A program made the translations under genes and the position numbers. From contig DXMK01000007.1 of the NCBI GenBank assembly GCA_019414245.1, positions 272,959 through 336,958 on the forward strand: DNA of 64,000 nucleotides. Reading direction: 5' to 3'. Below the pieces are notes generated by a model. That model did no database searches and was not told the DNA's origin. It worked only from the letters and a program-made list of their open reading frames with translations. The DNA is from Collinsella sp. Lineage in GTDB: Bacteria; Actinomycetota; Coriobacteriia; Coriobacteriales; Coriobacteriaceae. Numbering within the stretch: the first letter of the stretch is position 1; each line of letters starts with the position of its first letter. Positions 27,848 to 36,044 of the stretch are shown here, one piece after another.

Positions 27848-28145
27848 GATGGGGACGAGTAGTCGGCCGTCCGCATGCCACAGAGAGCGGGGAGCGCTGA
27901 GAACCCGTGCATGCGACCGATGAAAATCACCCCGGAGCTGCGGTCCCAACGGACGTGCCGCGCAGGCACGTCTTAGTAGATATCGCCGAGATGGTCGTCG
28001 ATACAGGCCAGCCGAGTAACGGATGCGAGCGCGCGAATACGCGGGCGAGGGCATCTAAGCTGGGTGGTTAAACGAAGAGCTTTTGCGGGCATACAGCCCG
28101 TTTTTGTGGCGCTTCGTCCCAGCTTGTAGGGACGGGCGCTTTTTT
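27848..28145 (+). promoter_or_regulatory. T-box riboswitch controlling ileS
   Basis: Leader that senses uncharged tRNA-Ile. Stem I begins near GATGGGGACGAG (27848); the distal part has AGAGAGCGGGG, GCTGAGA and CCCG, and the specifier loop reads GATGAAAATCACC with AUC, an Ile codon, followed by the conserved purine. The antiterminator is at 28059-28123: GCTGGG (28059-28064) pairs with CCCAGC (28118-28123), and the bulge contains TGGT, complementary to the ACCA end of tRNA-Ile. The competing terminator uses 28109-28120 with 28129-28139 plus a T-run, so the two forms exclude each other. A TGCTAGCAT extended -10 lies at 27823-27831. Fills the otherwise gene-free stretch 27702-28188. Confidence 0.9.
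28109..28145 (+). terminator. T-box terminator before ileS
   Basis: Stem GCGCTTCGTCCC / GGGACGGGCGC (one bulge), 8-nt loop, then six T. Overlaps the 3' half of the antiterminator, as expected for transcription attenuation. Confidence 0.85.
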
Positions 28146-28188
28146 GGTGCCCAACGGGCGTGCGCGCCCACGACATGAAAGGGGTACC

Positions 28189-30993
28189 GTGGCAAACGAG
28201 TACAAGCAGACGATGAATCTGCCCAAAACCGGTTTTCCCATGCGTGCCGGTCTTTCCAAGTCCGAGCCCAAGCGACTCAAGGACTGGCAGGACAACAAGG
28301 TCTACGAGCAGGTTCTGAAGAAGAACGAGGGTCACAAGAAGTTCGTGCTGCACGACGGCCCTCCGTACGCCAACGGCCCGATCCACATCGGCCACGCCAT
28401 GAACAAGATCTCCAAGGACATGATCAACCGCTACTGGATGATGCAGGGCTATGAGGTTCCCTATGTCCCCGGTTGGGACTGCCATGGCCAGCCGATCGAG
28501 CATAAAGTCGAGGAGAAGCTCGGCACCGAGAAGTTCAACCAGACCTCCACGGCTAAGATCCGCGAGCTTTGCAACAAGTTCGCTGTCGAGAACATCGAGC
28601 TGCAGAAGGCCGGCTTCCGTCGCCTGGGCGTGCTCGGCGATTGGGACAACCCGTATCTGACGCTCTATCACCAGCATGACGCCGCCGACATCGAGGTCTT
28701 CAAGGCTATGTTCGACAAGGGCATGATCTATCGCGGCCACAAGCCGGTTCACTGGTGCAAGCACTGCCACACCGCGCTGGCCGAGGCCGAGATCGAGTAC
28801 TCCGACGAGACGAGCCCGTCCATCTTCGTGCGCTTCGAGATGACCTCCAAGCCCGCCGGCCTCGAGGACTTCGACGGCCCGGTCGACTTCATCATCTGGA
28901 CGACCACCCCGTGGACCATCCCCTCCGACCAGGCAGTTTCCCTCAAGCCCGGCGCCGCCTACGTCGCCGTTGAGCACGACGACCGCGCCGAGGTCATGCT
29001 CGAGGACCTGGCTCCCAAGTGCTGCGAGGAGTTTGGCTGGGAGTACACCCCGATTATGGTCGACGGCAAGCCCTATGTGGTTCCCGCCGAGACCTTCCAC
29101 CACATCCACTACAAGCAGCCGATCTTCGACGGTGTCGAGGGCGTGGCGCTGCTGGCCGATTACGTCGGTGTCGACGACGGTACCGGTATTGTCCACAACT
29201 CGCCCGGTCACGGTGTTGACGACTACTTTGCCTGCCTCAAGGAGGGCATCACCGACATCTGCATGCCGGTCGATGACGACGGCAAGTTCTACACCGGCGA
29301 GGAGTTTGGCACCGGTGGTCCCTTCAGCGGTATGGATACCGATGAGGCCAACCCGCATATCATCGAGTTCCTGCGCGAGCGCGGCACCCTGGTTCTCGAG
29401 AAGAAGATCACGCACAGCTATCCGCACTGCTGGCGCTGCAAGCACCCGGTGCTCTTCCGTGCTACCGACCAGTGGTTTGTCTCGATGGACAAGACCGGTT
29501 TGCGCGAGCAGGCTGGCAAAGAGGTCCGCGAGAACGTCAAGTGGTATCCGGCCCACGCGGCCAACCGCATCGGTGCCATGGTCGAGCAGCGTCCCGACTG
29601 GTGCATCAGCCGTCAGCGCAACTGGGGCGTGCCTATCCCCAGCTACACCTGCGCCGACTGCGGCGAGAAGGTCATGAATGATGCCACGCTCGACGCTGTC
29701 ATCAAGCTCTTCCACGAGAAGGGCTCCGACGCCTGGTTCACCGACGCTCCCGAGAGCTACCTGGGTGAGGCCTGCGTCTGCCCCAAGTGCGGCGGCCATC
29801 ACCTCAAGGCCGATAAGGACATCCTCGACGTGTGGTGGGATTCCGGCGTCTCCTGGAAGGCCGTCTGCGAGTATCGCCCCGAGCTTGAGTACCCGGCTGA
29901 CGTGTATCTCGAAGGCTCCGACCAGCACCGCGGTTGGTTCCAGAGCTCGCTGCTCACCTCTGTGGGCGCCAACGGCCATGCTCCGTACAAGGCAGTCGTC
30001 TCGCAGGGCTTCACGCTCGACGGTCAGGGCCGCAAGATGTCCAAGTCGCTCGGCAACGTCATCGACCCCAACAAGGTCTGCGACGAGATGGGCGCCGACA
30101 TCATCCGCCTGTGGGTCGCCTCGGTCGACACCAGCTCCGACGTTTCCATCGACCACGAGATTCTCGCTCGTACGTCCGATGCCTACCGCCGTTTCCGCAA
30201 CACGCTGCGCTTCCTGCTCTCCGAGCTCGAGGGTCAGTTTGAGCCCGAGACCGACGGTGTCGCCTTTGCCGACCTGCTGCCGCTCGACAAGCTCATGGTT
30301 GCCCGCCTGACCCAGGTCCAGGCCGAGGTCGACGACGCTTACTCCTGCTACGAGTTCCCGCGCGCCTACCGTGCGCTTTACGACTTTGTGGTTACCGAGC
30401 TCTCCAACGTGTACCTCGACGCCCTGAAGGATCGTCTGTACTGCGAGAAGCCCGGCTCGCTCGAGCGCCGCAGCGCTCAGACCGTGCTCGCCGAGCTCTT
30501 CTCGATGCTCATGCGCGATCTGCAGCCGATCTTGTCCTACACCGTCGACGAGGCCATGGCCTATGCGCCCGCCGGCTGCGTCGATCACCAGAAGTACGCC
30601 GCGCTGCTCGATTGGTACAAGTCGCCTATCACGGTCGACGAGGCCAATGAGTTTGAGGGCGTGCTCGAGGCTTCGCTCGAGCTCCGTAGCGCCGTGACCA
30701 AGGCCCTTGAGGATGCCCGTTCTGCCGGCACCTTCACCAAGAGCCAGCAGGTTCGCGTCAAGGCGGTCGTTCCCGCCGAGATGTATGCGCTGTTGACCGG
30801 CGACAAAGCCGTCGACCTGGCCGAGTTCTACATCGTCTCCGATGTTGAGCTGACCCAGGGCGAGGAGCTTTCCGTTGCTATTGAGGCTGCCGAGGGCGAG
30901 TGCTGCGACCGTTGCTGGAACTATCGCACCACTGTCGGCGAGTACAACGGCCACGCGCATATTTGCAAGCGCTGCGCCGATGCGCTGAACTAA
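28189..30993 (+). CDS. ileS: Isoleucyl-tRNA synthetase
   Basis: Charges tRNA-Ile with isoleucine and edits valine. GTG 28189 is preceded by GAAAGGGG; upstream in-frame codons overlap the T-box. 934 aa: NLPKTGFPMRAGLSKSEPK N-terminus, HIGH motif GPIHIGHAMNK (about 66), CP1 editing domain, KMSKS in GRKMSKSLGNVIDPN (about 615), and a C-terminal zinc site CCDRCWNYR ... CKRC at the end. The bacterial (not eukaryote-like, mupirocin-resistant) form judging from the C-terminal zinc finger. Controlled by the T-box immediately upstream. Confidence 0.97.
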   Translation: MANEYKQTMNLPKTGFPMRAGLSKSEPKRLKDWQDNKVYEQVLKKNEGHKKFVLHDGPPYANGPIHIGHAMNKISKDMINRYWMMQGYEVPYVPGWDCHGQPIEHKVEEKLGTEKFNQTSTAKIRELCNKFAVENIELQKAGFRRLGVLGDWDNPYLTLYHQHDAADIEVFKAMFDKGMIYRGHKPVHWCKHCHTALAEAEIEYSDETSPSIFVRFEMTSKPAGLEDFDGPVDFIIWTTTPWTIPSDQAVSLKPGAAYVAVEHDDRAEVMLEDLAPKCCEEFGWEYTPIMVDGKPYVVPAETFHHIHYKQPIFDGVEGVALLADYVGVDDGTGIVHNSPGHGVDDYFACLKEGITDICMPVDDDGKFYTGEEFGTGGPFSGMDTDEANPHIIEFLRERGTLVLEKKITHSYPHCWRCKHPVLFRATDQWFVSMDKTGLREQAGKEVRENVKWYPAHAANRIGAMVEQRPDWCISRQRNWGVPIPSYTCADCGEKVMNDATLDAVIKLFHEKGSDAWFTDAPESYLGEACVCPKCGGHHLKADKDILDVWWDSGVSWKAVCEYRPELEYPADVYLEGSDQHRGWFQSSLLTSVGANGHAPYKAVVSQGFTLDGQGRKMSKSLGNVIDPNKVCDEMGADIIRLWVASVDTSSDVSIDHEILARTSDAYRRFRNTLRFLLSELEGQFEPETDGVAFADLLPLDKLMVARLTQVQAEVDDAYSCYEFPRAYRALYDFVVTELSNVYLDALKDRLYCEKPGSLERRSAQTVLAELFSMLMRDLQPILSYTVDEAMAYAPAGCVDHQKYAALLDWYKSPITVDEANEFEGVLEASLELRSAVTKALEDARSAGTFTKSQQVRVKAVVPAEMYALLTGDKAVDLAEFYIVSDVELTQGEELSVAIEAAEGECCDRCWNYRTTVGEYNGHAHICKRCADALN

Positions 30994-30995
30994 CC

Positions 30996-31040
30996 GTTGG
31001 GGACGTTCTTAAACGACTGTCAAACAAGAACGTCCCCAAC
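30996..31040. repeat. Dispersed intergenic palindrome, copy 2 (GGGGAC type)
   Basis: Perfect 15-bp inverted repeat GTTGGGGACGTTCTT / AAGAACGTCCCCAAC with a 15-nt loop containing GACT, 2 bp after the ileS stop. Same arms as 3152-3195 but a different loop, so arms are conserved beyond what base pairing alone requires. Confidence 0.8.
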
Positions 31041-31059
31041 GTCAACTTTTGTCACGTCC

Positions 31060-31097
31060 AAGCGGCATTCTGTTTTTCGGAATGCCGCTTTCGTTTT
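31060..31097 (+). terminator. Terminator after ileS
   Basis: 11-bp stem AAGCGGCATTC / GAATGCCGCTT, loop, then TCGTTTTT. Lies downstream of the repeat, so it is probably the true ileS terminator. Confidence 0.8.
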
Positions 31098-31210
31098 TAG
31101 CTGGTTATTTCGCTAGCGTTGGTGAATATGCTGCGCGTTTGGCGTTTGTCACTATAAGATGATTACTTGCGTTAAACGGAATTCGATGTTCTTGAGGGTA
31201 GGGGATTGAT

Positions 31211-31810
31211 TTGGGTCGTGCTGGGGATATGACGCCGCCTTTGCGTTGGCGGTTGGGTGTTGCTGGTGGGGTAGCGCTCGTTGTGCTGCTTGTTGACCAG
31301 CTGACCAAGCTTGCGGTTCGTGCCGTGGGCGAAGCTTTGCATGTGACTGTCATCCCCGGTGTCATCGACTTTATGTTTGTCCGCAATATCGGTGCTGCCT
31401 TTAGTATGGGCGAGGGGCATGGCATCGCGTTTGCCGTGCTGGCGTTGGCGGTCATTATCGCTATTGCCGTGTACCTCGTTCGTGCACCCCAGCTCGCCCA
31501 TCTTGAGGTTGTGGGCATGGCGATGGTTGCGGGCGGTGCTATCGGCAACGCTATCGATCGTTTGGCCTTTGGCTTCGTGACCGATTTTATTGCAACCACC
31601 TTCATCGACTTCCCCGTCTTCAATGTGGCCGATATCGGCATTACCTTGGGCGTCGTGCTCGCCCTCTTCGGCTACATGTTCTTGAGTCCCGCGGCCCGTG
31701 AGGTCGATGCGACCGCCGAGCTTAACGCCCGTGACGAGGCCCGCGCCATGCGCAAGGCTAAACAACGTGGGGAGCGTGCCCGCAAGATTCGCGAAAGGAA
31801 TGAGCGTTAA
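31211..31810 (+). CDS. lspA: Lipoprotein signal peptidase LspA
   Basis: Aspartyl membrane protease that cleaves the signal peptide of diacylglyceryl-modified prolipoproteins. 199 aa from TTG 31211 (AGGGG upstream); ATG 31229 is an alternative. Four hydrophobic segments and the family blocks VDQLTKLAVR, RNIGAAFSMGEGHG, GNAIDRLAFGFVTDF and FPVFNVADIGITLG; the catalytic Asp pair lies in the last two. A roughly 30-residue Arg/Lys/Glu-rich C-terminal tail is longer than usual. The stop overlaps the next start (TAATG). Confidence 0.93.
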   Translation: MGRAGDMTPPLRWRLGVAGGVALVVLLVDQLTKLAVRAVGEALHVTVIPGVIDFMFVRNIGAAFSMGEGHGIAFAVLALAVIIAIAVYLVRAPQLAHLEVVGMAMVAGGAIGNAIDRLAFGFVTDFIATTFIDFPVFNVADIGITLGVVLALFGYMFLSPAAREVDATAELNARDEARAMRKAKQRGERARKIRERNER

Positions 31811-32823
31811 TGGCCGACATCCATATTCTCGTTGCCGATGATTCCGCTGGTCAGCGCCTTGATGCCTATCTGGGCGCCAACGACGGCTGCCCCACGCGCT
31901 CTGCCTGCGCGCATCTGATTGAGGGCGGTGCCGTATGTGTCAATGGCGAGACCTGCCTGTCCAAAAAGTATGCCGTGCGCGCCGGCGATCGTATTTCGGT
32001 CGATTTGCCCGAGCTGCACGATCCCACCGATGTGATTCCCGAGGCCATCCCGCTCGACATTCGCTATGAGGACGACTACCTTATCGTGCTCTCCAAGCAG
32101 CGCGGCCTGGTGTGCCATCCTGCACATGGTCATGAGAGCGGTACGCTCGCGAATGCCCTGGTCTATCACTGCGGTATCGACCATCTGGGCACCGTGCAGG
32201 GCGAGGACCGCCCCGGCATCGTGCATCGTTTGGATCGCGATACCTCGGGTCTCATGCTTGCGGCAAAGGACGACGACACCCAGCGCGCGCTCCAAAATCT
32301 CATCCGCACGCGTACGCTCGATCGTCGTTATATCACGCTCGTTCACGGTCATATCGCTATGGATGAGGGCACCATTAACACCGGCATTGCGCGTTCTACG
32401 CGCGACCGTGTCAAGATGGCGGTTTCGGACGACCCTTTCGCGCGCCAGGCCATTACGACCTTTAAGGTCCTCGAGCGCTTCGATTCCACGCGTTTTGACG
32501 ACGGCTATACGCTCGTCGAGTGCCATCTGTTTACGGGCCGCACACATCAGATTCGTGTGCATATGCGCCATATCAACCACGCCTGCGTGGGCGATCCACT
32601 CTACGGCAAGTGCGATGCACGCGCCGATCAGGGTCTGACCAGGCAATTCCTTCATTCCTGGCGCGTCGCATTCGACCATCCCGTGACGGGGGAGCGTATT
32701 GAGTGCCGCGATGAGCTGCCGTGGGATCTCGCTGCGGTTCTTGACGACCTGGCCCCGCGCTCGATTGGCCGCACCGCCGCCGGCGACGACATCGTCCCGC
32801 AGCTTGGCCTTCTCGAAGCCTAG
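31810..32823 (+). CDS. RluA/RluD-family RNA pseudouridine synthase
   Basis: Isomerises uridines, probably in 23S rRNA (RluD type) or tRNA. 337 aa. N-terminal S4 RNA-binding domain (GQRLDAYLGANDGCPTRSAC ... AVCVNGETCLSKKYAVRAGDRI), then the catalytic Asp in the signature IVHRLDRDTSGLMLAAK and the second block GRTHQIRVHMRHINHACVGD. Immediately downstream of lspA, the normal pairing in Gram-positives (YlyB order). The specific uridine targets cannot be deduced. Confidence 0.93.
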   Translation: MADIHILVADDSAGQRLDAYLGANDGCPTRSACAHLIEGGAVCVNGETCLSKKYAVRAGDRISVDLPELHDPTDVIPEAIPLDIRYEDDYLIVLSKQRGLVCHPAHGHESGTLANALVYHCGIDHLGTVQGEDRPGIVHRLDRDTSGLMLAAKDDDTQRALQNLIRTRTLDRRYITLVHGHIAMDEGTINTGIARSTRDRVKMAVSDDPFARQAITTFKVLERFDSTRFDDGYTLVECHLFTGRTHQIRVHMRHINHACVGDPLYGKCDARADQGLTRQFLHSWRVAFDHPVTGERIECRDELPWDLAAVLDDLAPRSIGRTAAGDDIVPQLGLLEA

Positions 32824-32905
32824 CCGGTATTAGGTGGTTTCTTGAACTCGGTAAGCCTGCGGTAAGATATACGATTGTTTACGTAATGCGTTCCTGGGAG
32901 CCTGC

Positions 32906-34201
32906 ATGCTCGCCTTTTTACAAACCAACACACCCATCGTGATTTTCAACCAGATTGTCGTCACGCTGCTCACGGTCTGCTTTCTGTACCAGGTGGTCTT
33001 CTTTGTCATCGGTGCTCTTCGTGGCGAGGTCGCGCCTCCCAAGGCCAAAAAACTCCACCGCTATGCCTTCTTTATCGCGGCGCATAACGAGGAAGCCGTG
33101 ATCGCCAACCTCGTACGCTCCATCAAGGACCAGGATTATCCGTCCGAGCTCATCGAGGTCTTCGTGGTCGCCGATGCCTGCACCGACAACACGGCGCAGC
33201 TTGCGCGCGAGGCCGGTGCTATTGTTTATGAACGCAATGACCTGGCCCGTAAGGGCAAGAGCTGGGTCATGGACTTTGGTTTCGATCGCATTCTCAACGA
33301 GTATCCCGACACGTTTGAGGGTTACTTTATCTTCGATGCCGACAACGTTATCTCCCGCGATTACGTGTCTAAGATGAACGATGCCTTTGACCAGGGCTTC
33401 CATGTGGTCACGAGCTATCGCAATTCCAAGAACTTCGGCAGCTCGTGGATCTCGGCAGCTAATGCCACTTGGTACCTGCGCGAGGCGCGCTTCCTCAACA
33501 ACGCGCGTAATATCTGCAAGACGTCCTGCGCTGTCTCGGGTTCGGGCTATCTCATCTCCGCCAGCGTTATCGAGGGCATGCACGGCTGGCAGTTCCATAC
33601 GCTGACCGAGGATATCCAGTTCACCACGTTCTGCGCCATTCACGGCATTCGCATTGGCTATGCGCCGGCGGAGTTCTTTGACGAACAGCCCGTGACGTTT
33701 AAGGCGTCCTGGAAACAGCGCATGCGTTGGACCAAGGGCTTCTACCAGGTGTTCTTTACCTACGGTAAGCACCTGGTCAAGTCGACGTTCCGCTATCATC
33801 GCTTTGCTGCCTACGACATGTTTATGACCATCGCTCCGGGCATGCTGCTGTCCCTGATCTCCATGCTCGCCAACGCGACCTTCCTCATCGTGGGCGGACT
33901 TTCGCATGGCTTCTTGGCCACCGAGGTCGAGATGCAGGCTTGTGCCGCCTCGCTCATTATGACCTTCGCGATGATGTACCAGACCTTCTTTATCCTGGCG
34001 CTACTCACCACCATCTTCGAGTACAAGCATATTCACTGCGCGCAAAAGTGGCGTTTGGTGACCAACCTATTTACCTTCCCGATCTTTATGTTCAGCTATA
34101 TTCCCATCACGGTGGCGGCCCTGTTCCTAAAGGTCGACTGGGTCCCGACGCAGCACGCCGTCAACGTTACCCTCGACGAGGTCATGCAAGGCGCCAAATA
34201 A
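32906..34201 (+). CDS. Membrane glycosyltransferase, family GT2 (processive type)
   Basis: 431-aa inverting glycosyltransferase embedded in the membrane. N-terminal membrane segment (residues about 12-36), then the GT-A domain: RYAFFIAAHNEEAVIANLVR, VVADACTDNTAQLA, DxD in YFIFDADNVISRDY, acceptor-site LTEDIQFTT (TED) and the QxxRW motif KQRMRWTKG typical of chitin/hyaluronan/poly-GlcNAc synthases. Two or three further membrane segments at the C-terminus. A cell-surface polysaccharide role is likely; sugar and acceptor are unknown. ATG 32906 follows TGGGAG. Confidence 0.88.
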   Translation: MLAFLQTNTPIVIFNQIVVTLLTVCFLYQVVFFVIGALRGEVAPPKAKKLHRYAFFIAAHNEEAVIANLVRSIKDQDYPSELIEVFVVADACTDNTAQLAREAGAIVYERNDLARKGKSWVMDFGFDRILNEYPDTFEGYFIFDADNVISRDYVSKMNDAFDQGFHVVTSYRNSKNFGSSWISAANATWYLREARFLNNARNICKTSCAVSGSGYLISASVIEGMHGWQFHTLTEDIQFTTFCAIHGIRIGYAPAEFFDEQPVTFKASWKQRMRWTKGFYQVFFTYGKHLVKSTFRYHRFAAYDMFMTIAPGMLLSLISMLANATFLIVGGLSHGFLATEVEMQACAASLIMTFAMMYQTFFILALLTTIFEYKHIHCAQKWRLVTNLFTFPIFMFSYIPITVAALFLKVDWVPTQHAVNVTLDEVMQGAK

Positions 34202-34209
34202 CCACCACC

Positions 34210-34250
34210 AAAACCACCACAAAGGGGACAGGCACTTTTGTGGTGGTTTT
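34210..34250. terminator. Terminator-like palindrome with GGGGACAGGCAC loop
   Basis: 14-bp stem AAAACCACCACAAA / TTTGTGGTGGTTTT, loop GGGGACAGGCACT. Outer 13 nt of the arms match the terminator at 26571-26609, and the loop carries the GGGGAC core of the dispersed palindromes. Confidence 0.8.
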
Positions 34251-34282
34251 TGCTTTCGAGTAGCTGCCCAAGGAGGTGCACG

Positions 34283-34705
34283 ATGCCCTACATCCCATTT
34301 TGGATTTGCATCTTTGCCGGTGCTTTGGTTGATGCCCGTGAGCGACGGTTTCCCAATGAGCTTGCCGGCGTGTGTGCGGTGGCGGCGTTGGCAGGCGTCT
34401 GGCTCGACAAGGGCGTTACCACGGCGCTTGACCACGCCGGTCTTGCGGTCATCGTCTACCTTGCCCTTGTGCTCACTGAGTCGCTCTGGCGGTGCCTTCG
34501 CCACGCCCCCGGCATCGGCATGGGGGACGTCAAGGCGCTCTTCGCGCTTTGCACGCTTGACCCTCTGGGCGGCATCGTGGCATTTGCCGTCGCGCTCCTG
34601 GTCCTTGCCCTCTCCTGCCTCTTCACAAAATCGCGCTCCCTGCCATTGCTCCCGTTTTTGGTGCCGATTTTTGCCATAATCGAGTGCGTGGGTAGTACGG
34701 TGTAA
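34283..34705 (+). CDS. Prepilin peptidase (A24 family), short form
   Basis: Membrane aspartyl protease that removes leader peptides from type IV prepilins or competence pseudopilins. ATG 34283 has a perfect AAGGAGGT six bases upstream. Only 140 aa: it lacks the N-terminal methylase/Cys domain of PilD and consists of the peptidase core. Both catalytic Asp motifs are visible, ALVDARERRFPNE (first Asp) and GIGMGDVKALFAL (GxGD). Several hydrophobic helices. No pilin or secretion genes are adjacent, so its substrates are encoded elsewhere. Confidence 0.85.
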   Translation: MPYIPFWICIFAGALVDARERRFPNELAGVCAVAALAGVWLDKGVTTALDHAGLAVIVYLALVLTESLWRCLRHAPGIGMGDVKALFALCTLDPLGGIVAFAVALLVLALSCLFTKSRSLPLLPFLVPIFAIIECVGSTV

Positions 34706-34736
34706 CCGTTTGCGCGCCCTTTTTAAGGAGCATGCC

Positions 34737-35984
34737 ATGGCAATTAATCAAGAAACAGCCGCCATCAAGGCGCGCATGGATCGCATTCCCGCGGCGTTGT
34801 CGCCCGATCTGGTCGAGCGTATTGCCGCCGACCGCGCCTCGGGTGTCGTCAACCCGTATCGTTGCAACGACGATCAGGTCATTCGTCGTATTGATCGCGC
34901 TGCCGACAAAGGCACGCTCATGCGTCCGGCATTTATGCGCGATACCGAAAAGATACTTCATCTTCCGTCGTACACCCGTTATGCAGGTAAAACGCAGGTC
35001 TTTAGCTTCCGTAGCAATGACGATCTGTCACGCCGCGGTTTGCACGTGCAGCTTGTCTCCCGCATTGCGCGCGATATCGGTCGCGCCTTGGGGCTCAATT
35101 GCGATTTGATCGAGGCGATTGGCCTGGGTCACGACTTGGGACACACGCCTTTCGGCCATGCCGGCGAGCGCTTCCTCAACGATATCTATCATGAGCGTAC
35201 GGGGCGTTATTTTTTCCATAACGTGCAGTCGGTCCGAGTGCTCGACACGCTGTATGGCCGCAACGTGTCGCTCCAGACGCTTGACGGCGTGCTATGCCAT
35301 AACGGCGAGTACGAGCAGCGTGTGTTTGAGCTCTCGGACATGAGTTCTTTTGACCAGTTTGACCAGACGGTTGAGGATTGCATTGCCACGGGCTATAGCG
35401 CAATTGAGCATCTGCGTCCTATGACGCTCGAAGGCTGCGTCGTTCGCATCTCGGATATTCTTGCCTACGTCGGTCGCGACCGCCAGGATGCGATCGCGGC
35501 TGGCCTGCTTTCGCCCGACGCTTTTGATGATGGCCGGGGCGGTGCCTACAACAGTTGGATCCTCACGCACGCTTCCATCGATATCGTTGAGCACAGCTAT
35601 GGTAAGCCGCGCATCGAGATGAGCGAGGACCTGTTTGAGGAAATCCGCCGAGCCAAGCGCGAGAACTACGAGAAGATCTATAGCAAGGGTGGTATCGAAG
35701 GCGATTCCGAGGTGGAGCTGCGTGAGGCGTTCGAAAAGCTCTACGACCGTTGCCTGCGGGATCTAAACAGTGGTGACGAGCCCTCGTACATCTTTAAGCA
35801 CCATATTTCGCGCATCGAGCAGCAGCTTTCCTACTACGATCGCGCCTATGCCTGGCAGAATGATAAGGACCAGGCGGTCGTGGATTACATTGCGAGCATG
35901 ACGGACGGTTATTTCTGCGAGCTCACGAGCAAGCTGTTTCCGGGATTGAAGTTTCCGCACCGTACCTATATTAACGAACGGTAG
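34737..35984 (+). CDS. HD-domain dNTP triphosphohydrolase-like protein
   Basis: 415-aa HD-superfamily phosphohydrolase related to dGTPases. ATG 34737 is 6 bp after AAGGAG. Typical elements: R(DTEKILHLPSYTRYAGKTQVF) opening (quoted in part: EKILHLPSYTRYAGKTQVF), the HD motif LIEAIGLGHDLGHTPFGHAGE, NVQSVRVLDTLYGRN, the downstream Asp in VVRISDILAYVGRDRQDA. Degrades deoxynucleoside triphosphates in characterised members. A bacterial dNTPase role (rather than ppGpp hydrolysis) is inferred from the R-x-LxxxxQ-like pattern near residue 85. Confidence 0.85.
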   Translation: MAINQETAAIKARMDRIPAALSPDLVERIAADRASGVVNPYRCNDDQVIRRIDRAADKGTLMRPAFMRDTEKILHLPSYTRYAGKTQVFSFRSNDDLSRRGLHVQLVSRIARDIGRALGLNCDLIEAIGLGHDLGHTPFGHAGERFLNDIYHERTGRYFFHNVQSVRVLDTLYGRNVSLQTLDGVLCHNGEYEQRVFELSDMSSFDQFDQTVEDCIATGYSAIEHLRPMTLEGCVVRISDILAYVGRDRQDAIAAGLLSPDAFDDGRGGAYNSWILTHASIDIVEHSYGKPRIEMSEDLFEEIRRAKRENYEKIYSKGGIEGDSEVELREAFEKLYDRCLRDLNSGDEPSYIFKHHISRIEQQLSYYDRAYAWQNDKDQAVVDYIASMTDGYFCELTSKLFPGLKFPHRTYINER

Positions 35985-36044
35985 TTCGTATCTATTAGGT
36001 ATACTGTTAGTGGATAACTTTTTTGATTGATGCACGGGATGGCT

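Noticed and set aside
27973..30960. 995-codon minus-strand ORF opposite ileS
   Set aside because: Antisense shadow caused by high GC and third-position bias; ileS on the plus strand is a full, conserved gene.
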